In this document: positions 32,127 to 38,998 of the stretch, piece by piece | How positions within the stretch are numbered: the first letter of the stretch is position 1 | How the letters are laid out: every line of letters begins with the position of its first letter | The notes under the pieces: generated by a model | What the model was told of the DNA's origin: nothing | Database searches by the model: none | What the model saw: only the letters and a program-made list of their open reading frames with translations | Made by a program: the position numbers and the translations under genes | Origin: Micromonospora aurantiaca ATCC 27029 | GTDB lineage: Bacteria > Actinomycetota > Actinomycetes > Mycobacteriales > Micromonosporaceae | Length of the DNA stretch: 64,000 bases | Direction: 5' to 3' | Assembly (NCBI RefSeq): GCF_000145235.1 | Contig: NC_014391.1 | Span: 5,278,001-5,342,000, forward strand

Positions 32127-32299
32127 CTGCACTTCGCCGGCCTCCGAGAGAAAGCCGGCTGCCCGAGGTCCGGCTGCACGACCTGCGGCACACCGTCGTC
32201 TCGCTGCTGACGGAGTTGCGCGTCCCGCCGCACGTCGTCCAGGCCATCGCCCGGCACGCCGACGTAAGCCCCTGTTGCTGTCACCGCCCCGAGGAATGA
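32127..32299 (+). pseudogene. tyrosine recombinase (integrase) C-terminal remnant, frameshifted
   Basis: LHFAGLREKAG (32127-32159) continues one base out of frame as LPEVRLHDLRHTVVSLLTEL and VPPHVVQAIARHADV. HDLRHT is the H-x-x-R box of tyrosine recombinases and HADV precedes the usual catalytic Tyr segment, which is missing. The rest of the gene is gone. It lies 32 bases from the tRNA-Val that its ancestor probably used as attachment site. Confidence 0.8.
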
Positions 32300-32330
32300 T
32301 CTTCTCGGGACGGTTTTCACTGCTGGTGGG

Positions 32331-32405
32331 TGGTGGGCGCGGCAGGTTTCGAACCTGCGACCCCTCGCTTGTAAGGCGAGTGCTCTCCCACTGAGCTACG
32401 CGCCC
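32331..32405 (-). tRNA. tRNA-Val (anticodon TAC)
   Basis: Reads GGGCGCG TA GCTC AGTGGGA GAGC, anticodon arm CTCGC CTTACAA GCGAG, T-arm CGCAGGTTCGAAACCTGCG, acceptor CGCGCCC A, with CCA encoded. All four arms pair. It is the intact copy next to the integrase remnant. Confidence 0.93.
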
Positions 32406-32488
32406 GGAACGCCCGTACGGCGGGCCGGAGCGGCCAGCTTACCTGCCCGCCTCCGGCCCCGCGCAACGACGTGCCTGGGGTGTGGGAC

Positions 32489-32956
32489 TCAGGCGGCGAC
32501 GGCCTCGGCCAGTGCCTTGCGCCAGCCCTGCTGGTCGCGCGCCTCGCCGGGCATGTTCATCTCGGCGAACCGGACCACGCCGGCCTTGTCGATGACGAAG
32601 GTGCCCCGGTTGGCGATGCCCGCGACGTCGTTGAAGACGCCGTACGCCTGCGCCACCGCGCCGTGCGGCCAGAAGTCGGACAGCAGCGGGAACTGGTAGC
32701 CCTCCCGGTCGGCCCAGATCTTGTGGGCGTACACGGAGTCGACGCTGACGGTCAGCACCTGGACGTCGTCGTTGACGTACTCGTTGAGGTTGTCCCGCAC
32801 CTCGCACAGCTCGCCCTGGCAGATGCCGGTGAAGGCGAGCGGGTAGAAGACCAGCAGCACGGTCTTGCTACCGCGGAGGTCGGAGAGCCGGACCTCCTGG
32901 TTGTTCTGGTCCTTGAGCAGGAAGTCGGGCGCCTCGGCGCCAACCTCGATGGGCAT
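32489..32956 (-). CDS. peroxiredoxin, AhpE-like
   Basis: 155 residues of thioredoxin fold. The peroxidatic motif is FYPLAFTGICQGELCE with Thr43 and Cys46; a second Cys (51) lies five residues on. Length and sequence fit the AhpE (1-Cys) group, which reduces hydroperoxides and is recycled by mycothiol/mycoredoxin or thioredoxin. ATG start with CGAGGGAGC upstream. Neighbour of a DUF3052 gene on the same strand, a common actinobacterial pairing. Confidence 0.9.
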   Translation of the reverse strand: MPIEVGAEAPDFLLKDQNNQEVRLSDLRGSKTVLLVFYPLAFTGICQGELCEVRDNLNEYVNDDVQVLTVSVDSVYAHKIWADREGYQFPLLSDFWPHGAVAQAYGVFNDVAGIANRGTFVIDKAGVVRFAEMNMPGEARDQQGWRKALAEAVAA

Positions 32957-33037
32957 GCGTGCTCCCTCGGGATCGGGTCTGGAGATGATCAGCCTGCCAC
33001 ACCCGGCGACCGCGGTCGCCGGGTGTGCGGCGCCGCC

Positions 33038-33472
33038 CTACTTCTTGCTCTTGGACCCGCGACGCATGACGAGGCGGGCCCCGCTCCAGTCGCGGCCGGC
33101 GTTGATGGTGGAGGTCTGCTGGAGCCCGGCGGTCTGCGCGCTCTCCGCGACCTCGCTCGGCTCGACGTGACCGTCGCGGCCGGCCTTCGGGGTCAGGAGC
33201 CAGACCACGCCGTTGTCCGCGAGCGGCCCGAGGGCGTCGACGAGGAGCTCGAACAGGTCACCGTCGCCGTCGCGGTGCCAGACCAGAACCGCGTCGACCA
33301 CCTCGTCGGTGTCCTCGTCGACGAGTTCCCCACAGCGGTCGGTCAGGGCGTCCCGGAGATCGGTGTCGACGTCGTCGTCGTAGCCCATCTCCATGACGAC
33401 CATGCCCGGCTCGATACCGAACCGGTCCGCCAGGCTGCGTACCCCGTCGGCCTGGCCAGCGGTCGCGCTCAC
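33038..33472 (-). CDS. DUF3052 family protein
   Basis: 144 residues from GTG (VSATAGQADGVRSLADRFG) with GAGGAGG upstream. Acidic middle (MGYDDDVDTDLRDAL), a hydrophobic AVLVWHRDGDGDLFELLVDAL, and NGVVWLLTPKAGRDGHVEPSEV near the C-terminus identify the family, which is restricted to actinobacteria and has no assigned function. Lies 81 bases upstream of the peroxiredoxin gene, likely co-transcribed. Confidence 0.85.
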   Translation of the reverse strand: MSATAGQADGVRSLADRFGIEPGMVVMEMGYDDDVDTDLRDALTDRCGELVDEDTDEVVDAVLVWHRDGDGDLFELLVDALGPLADNGVVWLLTPKAGRDGHVEPSEVAESAQTAGLQQTSTINAGRDWSGARLVMRRGSKSKK

Positions 33473-33582
33473 TGTCGAGTGCCTCCTCATCTATCCCTGC
33501 TCGTGGCGTCGGGTGACACCGTCGGGCTCAGTCCACACAGTTGCGGCTCGCCGCGCAAGTGGCGCACCGGGTGGAACGGAAT

Positions 33583-36000
33583 TTACCGTGCCAGCAGCGT
33601 ACGGGCACCCTGGGTGATGGCTTCCGCGGAGACCAGAACCTGACGGGCAGCCGGACCTAATGGTACAAACGAGTCAAGTGCGGCTACGCGGCGTGCAGCG
33701 CCCACGTACCCGGTGTCGACGAGCGCGGACAGGACGCCCTCGCCCACCCCGCCGGTTCGCCGCGTCTCGTCCACCACCAGCACCCGGCCGGTCGCCGAGG
33801 ACTCCCGGATGATGTCGGCCACCGGCAGCGGGGCCAGCCAGCGCAGGTCCACCACCCGGCTGCCCACGCCCTCCTCGGCCAGCGTGGCGGCGGCACGCAG
33901 CGACATCCGCACCCCGTTACCGAACGTGATGATGGTGAGGTCCTCGGCGGAGCCGATCCCGTAGACGCGAGCCCGCCCGATCGGCACGTGCCGGTCCGCC
34001 CAGGTGCCCGGCTCGGCGTACTCGGCGGTCCACTCGTCGTCACCGTCCGTGTACAGGTCGCGCACGTGGTAGAGCGCGATCGGCTCCACGAACACGCAGA
34101 CGCTGCCGTCCACCCGGGCCGCCGCCAGGCAGGTCCGCAGCATCGGCGCGGCGTCGTCCGGCCGGGCCGGCACGGCCACCACCAGCCCCGGCACGTCCCG
34201 CAGCGCCCCCAGCGAGTCGTCGTTGCGGTCGTGGCCGCCGAGTCCTTCCGGGCTCGCCAGGCCGGGCACCCGCACCACCATCGGGTTGCGGAACTCGCCC
34301 CGGGACAGGAACCGCATGGTGGCCGCCTCGCCGCGGAGCTGGTCCTCGGCGCCGTGCAGCGATGTGAGGTGGCGGATCTCGGGCACCGGCAGCAGACCGG
34401 CCAGCCCGGCGCCCAGCCCGAGCCCGAGGATCGAGGTCGCGTCCGGCAGCGTGTCGAACACGCGCGCCGCCCCGAACCGGTCCCGCAGCCCCTCGGTCAC
34501 GCCGTACACCCCACCCTGTGCGGCCACGTCGTGGCCGAACACCGCCGTCCCGGGGTAGTCGAGCATGCCGTCGGCGAGCGCGGCGTTGATGCTCTGCGCC
34601 AGCGTGAGCGGGCCGGTCAGCTCCGGCGGCTTGCCGCCGAACGCCTCCGCCCGCGCTCCCGCGCCCGGCCCGGCCGCGTGCGCCGCCGCCTCGGCGACCG
34701 CGCGGGACACCCGCACCGGCCGGCGCGGCGCCAGCTCCCGCACGATCTCGACCGGGGAGGCGAGCTTCGGCTCGTCCAGCACCTCCTCGGCGACGCGGCG
34801 CAGTTGCCAGCCCCGCTCGTCGTAGCGGGCCAGCAGTTCCTCGCCACTGGCGTACCCGGAGGTCACCAGCAGCCGCGCGGTGGCCAGCAGCGGGTCGCGG
34901 GCCGCGTCGCCGTCACCCTGCTCCATCAGGCGGACCGCGCTCAGGTGCAGCACGGCGGGCCGGCGCTGCCGGCGTACCCACTCCGCCGCCTCCGCCGCGA
35001 CCCGGTAGGTCGCGGCCACGTCCGTGCCGTCGGCGGCGAAGTACCTGATGCCAGGCCGGGCCCGCAGCGTGGCGGCCACCCAGCCCTCGGCGGAGGTGCC
35101 GCCGTCGGCGCAGACGAACAGCACCGGGATGCGCAGGCCGGTGTGGTCGTACCAGCCGGTCGTGTTCAACGCGGCCGTGGCCGCGGCGTGGTCGGCCGCG
35201 CCGTCGTCGAAGGCGCAGACCACCACGGCGTCGGCGGGCCAGGGCGCCGCCTCGGCCTCGCCGTCGGCGGGCCGCGTGCCGCGGCGCAGCCGCTCCAGCG
35301 CCAGCCCCAGGCCGACGGCGCGCGGCAGGTGCGAACCGGCGGCCGACGTGGTCGGCACGACCGCCAGGTCGGCGCGGCCGAAGACCTTCGCCCGCCCGCC
35401 GGCCGCGGGCTCCTCGGCGGAGGCGACGATGCCGCGCAGCACGTCGCGCGCCGCCGCCGCGAACGCGTCGTCGGGCGCGGGCTGCGGCAGATCGGGTACG
35501 ACGACAGTCGCGTCCCCGTCCGCGTCCACGACGATCCCGGCGCCCACGGGAAGACTCCCCGCCTCCGTCTCCCCCGCGCCCGGCCCTTCGAGATCTTGGT
35601 AGGAAACGGCCCCCGTAGGGGCACTTTCGTTCCAAGATCTTCCCGGTTCCGGGGCGGGGAAGGCGCTGGCGGCCTGGGCGGCGCGCAGGCAGTAGAACGC
35701 GCCGGAGCGGGCGTGCAGCAGCGCGGGATCGGTCGGCCGCAGCGCGGCTGCCACCGCGGCGTCGCCCTCGTGACCGGCCGACTCGACAGTGAAGTACCCC
35801 TCACCGAAGCCCGACAGCCACCGCCCGGCCAGGTCGAGCAGCCGGCTGGTCAGCTGCGCGTCGAACAGGGCCAGCGCCTGCGCCCCGGTCAACGCACCGC
35901 CGTCGGGCAGCGGTTCGCCCAGGTCGCGCCGCTGGTCGGGCGCCCCGAGCGCGGCCAGTTCGGCTCGGAGCCGGTCGTCGAGATCGTGCGGGGTGGTCAC
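33583..36000 (-). CDS. fused E1-alpha/beta-like thiamine-diphosphate dehydrogenase protein
   Basis: 805 residues from GTG (VTTPHDLDDRLRAELAAL). First half resembles the E1 alpha subunit of branched-chain 2-oxoacid dehydrogenases, with CAFDDGAADHAAATAALN at the position of the thiamine-diphosphate motif (GDG...N), where Gly-Asp-Gly has become Asp-Asp-Gly. Second half is E1-beta/transketolase-like: LAQSINAALADGML, GLASPEGLGGHDRNDDSLGAL, TFGNGVRMSLRAA and VVDETRRTGGVGEGV. The fusion suggests an E1-like oxidative decarboxylase, substrate unknown. A 50-base palindrome is embedded in frame near residues 121-137. Confidence 0.8.
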   Translation of the reverse strand: MTTPHDLDDRLRAELAALGAPDQRRDLGEPLPDGGALTGAQALALFDAQLTSRLLDLAGRWLSGFGEGYFTVESAGHEGDAAVAAALRPTDPALLHARSGAFYCLRAAQAASAFPAPEPGRSWNESAPTGAVSYQDLEGPGAGETEAGSLPVGAGIVVDADGDATVVVPDLPQPAPDDAFAAAARDVLRGIVASAEEPAAGGRAKVFGRADLAVVPTTSAAGSHLPRAVGLGLALERLRRGTRPADGEAEAAPWPADAVVVCAFDDGAADHAAATAALNTTGWYDHTGLRIPVLFVCADGGTSAEGWVAATLRARPGIRYFAADGTDVAATYRVAAEAAEWVRRQRRPAVLHLSAVRLMEQGDGDAARDPLLATARLLVTSGYASGEELLARYDERGWQLRRVAEEVLDEPKLASPVEIVRELAPRRPVRVSRAVAEAAAHAAGPGAGARAEAFGGKPPELTGPLTLAQSINAALADGMLDYPGTAVFGHDVAAQGGVYGVTEGLRDRFGAARVFDTLPDATSILGLGLGAGLAGLLPVPEIRHLTSLHGAEDQLRGEAATMRFLSRGEFRNPMVVRVPGLASPEGLGGHDRNDDSLGALRDVPGLVVAVPARPDDAAPMLRTCLAAARVDGSVCVFVEPIALYHVRDLYTDGDDEWTAEYAEPGTWADRHVPIGRARVYGIGSAEDLTIITFGNGVRMSLRAAATLAEEGVGSRVVDLRWLAPLPVADIIRESSATGRVLVVDETRRTGGVGEGVLSALVDTGYVGAARRVAALDSFVPLGPAARQVLVSAEAITQGARTLLAR
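35591..35640. repeat. 50-base palindromic element inside the E1-like gene
   Basis: Arms AGATCTTGG and CCAAGATCT enclose further pairing GGAAA/TTTC and GCCCC/GGGGC around CGTA. It is translated in frame as SWNESAPTGAVSYQDLEG, in a linker between conserved blocks. The outer GATCTTG matches the element at 15981-16047, so a mobile or spreading palindrome family is likely. Confidence 0.8.
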
Positions 36001-36062
36001 GCGGACAGCATTACCGACTCGGGCCCGCCTCGCCCACTCGGACACGTTCCGCCCGGCGTGGC

Positions 36063-36533
36063 TCAGACCTGGCCACACTCCTGCGGACAGCCTCCGTCGG
36101 ACACCTTGAGCACCAGGTCCCGCAGTGTGGCCAGTTCGTCGGTGCTCAGGGCGTCGAGGAGTCGGGAGTCCGACATCACCTGGCGGACCCGGTCGCGTAC
36201 CTGCCGCCCCCGCCCGGTGACCACGAGCGCCTTCTGCCGCCGGTCGGCCGGATCGGTACGCCGTTCCACCAGCCCGGCCTGCTCCAGCTTGTCGGCCAGG
36301 CCGGTGACGTTGGACCTGTCGCAGCCGAGCTGCTCGGCGAGGTCACGGGCCGGGAGCGGGCGGTCCGGGTCCAGCTCGTGCAGCGCCCTGGCGACCGCCG
36401 GGGTGAGGCCCAGTGCCGCGATCCCCTCGTCCTGGTGGTGCCGCAACGCGGCGGCGACGTGCAGGATCCGGCGCACGGTCTCCCCGGCCAGGTCCGCCCG
36501 GTCACGGACGGTGGGAACGGTGGATTGCGCCAT
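36063..36533 (-). CDS. MarR-family transcriptional regulator
   Basis: 156 residues from the ATG reading MAQSTVPTVRD. Winged helix with PARDLAEQLGCDRSNVTGLADKLEQAGLVERRTDPADRRQKAL (about 60-102). C-terminus has two Cys (GGCPQECGQV), which may form a redox switch. Divergent from the PhoD phosphatase gene with 186 bases between; it may regulate that gene, but no clear operator was found. The gene converges with nothing; the E1-like gene follows on the same strand. Confidence 0.88.
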   Translation of the reverse strand: MAQSTVPTVRDRADLAGETVRRILHVAAALRHHQDEGIAALGLTPAVARALHELDPDRPLPARDLAEQLGCDRSNVTGLADKLEQAGLVERRTDPADRRQKALVVTGRGRQVRDRVRQVMSDSRLLDALSTDELATLRDLVLKVSDGGCPQECGQV

Positions 36534-36719
36534 CCGATCATCGTATGGGCGAGTCGATCTTCGATCAGCCGAACGGTCAGGCACCTCCTGCAACCGATTG
36601 CCGATCATGAAGCGCTGTTCGGCGGAAATTCCCGGCCGGTCGTCCGCCCTTCACCTGACGGCCATCGACGTCCGTGAGGCTGCCGGGAGTCGACGAACCG
36701 GACTCCGGGGAGGAAAACC

Positions 36720-38363
36720 GTGGCTCTGTCCCGACGTACCATCCTGCTCAGCGGCGCGGCGCTCGGCGCCGCCGGCGCGGCAGCCGGCCTGCCGGTCGCG
36801 GCCGCCGCGTCGCCCGGCCCGCTGCGCCGCGACCCGTTCACGCTCGGCGTGGCCTCCGGCGACCCGGACCACGAGGGCTTCGTGCTCTGGACCCGGCTGG
36901 CGCCGGAGCCGCTGGCCGAGGACGGCCTGGGCGGCATGCCGTCGCGGGTCGTGCCGGTGTCCTGGGAGGTGGCCGCCGACGAGCGCTTCCGGCACGTGGT
37001 GCGCCGCGGCGTACGGCTGGCCCGGCCGGAGTCCGCGCACAGCGTGCACGTCGAACTGGACGGCCTGCTGCCCGGACGGGAGTACTTCTACCGGTTCCGG
37101 GCCGAACGCTGGGCGTCCCCGGCCGGGCGCACCCGCACCGCCCCGGCGCCGTGGTCGATGCCCTCCGCGCTCGCCATGGGCTTCGCCTCCTGCTCGCAGT
37201 ACGAGCACGGCTACTTCACCGCGTACCGGCGGCTGGCCGAGACCGAGCCGGAGCTGATCCTGCACCTCGGCGACTACCAGTACGAGTACGCCAAGGACAC
37301 GTACAACGTCCCCGGCGGCAACCCGCGCGACCACGAGGGCCCGGAGACCCGGACGCTGGCGAACTACCGGCAGCGGCACGCCCAGTACAAGACCGACACC
37401 GACCTCCAGGCGGCGCACGCGGTCGCGCCCTGGGTGGTGGTCTTCGACGACCACGAGGTGGAGAACAACTGGGCCGACGAGGTGCCCGAGGCGCCCGACC
37501 CGGAGTTCCCCGCACGGCGGGCGGCGGCGTTCCAGGCGTACTACGAGAACATGCCGCTGCGCCGCACCTCGATCCCGCGCGGCATCGACATGCAGCTCTA
37601 CCGGCGGGTGCGCTGGGGCCGGCTGGCCACCTTCCACATGCTCGACACCCGGCAGTACCGGGACGACCAGGCGTGCGGTGACGGCTACAAGAGCTGCGCC
37701 GAGGCGTCCGACCCGACCCGCTCGATCACCGGCGCCGCGCAGGAGGCGTGGCTGCTGGACGGCTTCCGCCGTTCCGAGGCCCGCTGGGACCTGCTCGGCC
37801 AGCAGGTGTTCTTCGCCCAGCGGGACAACAACTCCGGTCCGCTGACGGTGACGAGCATGGACGCCTGGGACGGGTACGTCGCATCCCGGGACCGGATCAC
37901 CCGGGGCTGGACGGCCGCCGGGGTGCGCAACCCGGTGGTGCTCACCGGCGACGTGCACGCGCACTGGGCCAGTGACCTGAAGCTGGACTACGCCGACCCG
38001 ACCTCGCGCACCGTCGGCAGCGAGCTGGTCTGCTCGTCGATCACCTCGACCGGGGACGGCGCCGACTCGCCGACCGGCTCGCACCCGTGGCTGGCGTTCA
38101 ACCCGCACCTGCGCTTCCAGAACAACCTTCGGGGGTACGTCCGCACCACGATCACCCCGACCGAGCTGACCGCCGACTTCGACGTCCTGCCGTACGTGAG
38201 CCGACCGGACGCGCCCGCGTACACCCGGGCCACGTTCGTGATCGAGGACCGCGTACCCGGGCTGAACCTGACCCACGACCGGCCGCCGGCCGCGGCGCGC
38301 ACCGCCGCCCCCGGCGTCGACCAGGGCCGGCAGACGGTGGAGGCGGAGACGGTCCGCCCGTGA
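36720..38363 (+). CDS. phoD: Tat-exported alkaline phosphatase, PhoD family
   Basis: 547 residues. Twin-arginine signal LSRRTILLSGAALGAAGAAAG at the N-terminus, then a beta domain (about 40-145) and the metallophosphatase domain: FASCSQYEHGYFTAY, LHLGDYQYEYA (metal ligands), VVFDDHEVENNW (about 239-250) and VLTGDVHAHW (about 405). PhoD enzymes are Ca/Fe-dependent phosphodi- and monoesterases that release phosphate outside the cell. GTG start with GGGGAGGAAAACC upstream. No clear PHO box was found. Confidence 0.92.
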   Translation: MALSRRTILLSGAALGAAGAAAGLPVAAAASPGPLRRDPFTLGVASGDPDHEGFVLWTRLAPEPLAEDGLGGMPSRVVPVSWEVAADERFRHVVRRGVRLARPESAHSVHVELDGLLPGREYFYRFRAERWASPAGRTRTAPAPWSMPSALAMGFASCSQYEHGYFTAYRRLAETEPELILHLGDYQYEYAKDTYNVPGGNPRDHEGPETRTLANYRQRHAQYKTDTDLQAAHAVAPWVVVFDDHEVENNWADEVPEAPDPEFPARRAAAFQAYYENMPLRRTSIPRGIDMQLYRRVRWGRLATFHMLDTRQYRDDQACGDGYKSCAEASDPTRSITGAAQEAWLLDGFRRSEARWDLLGQQVFFAQRDNNSGPLTVTSMDAWDGYVASRDRITRGWTAAGVRNPVVLTGDVHAHWASDLKLDYADPTSRTVGSELVCSSITSTGDGADSPTGSHPWLAFNPHLRFQNNLRGYVRTTITPTELTADFDVLPYVSRPDAPAYTRATFVIEDRVPGLNLTHDRPPAAARTAAPGVDQGRQTVEAETVRP

Positions 38364-38404
38364 CGGCGCGGCCGGGCCGGGCGTCACACGCCCGGTCCGG
38401 CCGG

Positions 38405-38809
38405 TCAGCCGGCCAGGAACGAGAAGCGCACCTGACGGTCGGGGTTGTCGCCGTTGGTGTCGACCAGGCAGATCGACTGCCAGGTGCCGAGCTGGAGCCG
38501 CCCGCCGAGCACCGGCAGCGTCGCGTACGGCGGCACGAACGCCGGCAGCACGTGGTCGCGGCCGTGCCCGGGAGAGCCGTGCCGGTGCCGCCACCTGTCG
38601 TCGGTGGGGAGCAGGTCGTCGAGCGCCCGGAGCAGGTCGTCGTCGGAGCCGGCACCGGTCTCGATGATCGCCAGCCCGGCGGTGGCGTGCGGGACGAAGA
38701 CGTGCAGCAGGCCGTCGCCGGCCCCGGACACGAACCGCTCGGCCTCGCTCGTGATGTCCCGGACGGTCGGCCGGGAGCCGGTCCGGACGGTGATCACCTC
38801 ACTGCGCAT
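38405..38809 (-). CDS. YjbQ (UPF0047) family protein
   Basis: 134 residues from the ATG reading MRSEVITVRTG; an ATG three codons earlier is possible. Contains HVFVPHATAGLAIIE and the C-terminal LGTWQSICLVDTNGDNPDRQV, the family signature with conserved His and Glu/Asp. Members show weak thiamine-phosphate synthase activity in E. coli; the true role is unclear. Converges with phoD. Confidence 0.9.
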   Translation of the reverse strand: MRSEVITVRTGSRPTVRDITSEAERFVSGAGDGLLHVFVPHATAGLAIIETGAGSDDDLLRALDDLLPTDDRWRHRHGSPGHGRDHVLPAFVPPYATLPVLGGRLQLGTWQSICLVDTNGDNPDRQVRFSFLAG

Positions 38810-38998
38810 ACGGCGCATTCTGCCGCAGTGCCCGGTTCACCGCCCCGCCCGCCGATAGCGCATCCGGCGATAGCGCAAAGTTACTGATGGGTACCTGTGT
38901 TCAGCGTCGCGTCTGGGGGTGGGAGAGGTGACGGCACACGCCACCAGGGGGCAGGATGGCGCTAGAGACCTATCCCACACGAAACCGAGGGAACGCCT

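Noticed and set aside
36620..36719. PHO box before phoD
   Set aside because: Only one weak CTTCACC is present; the tandem direct repeats needed for PhoP binding are missing.
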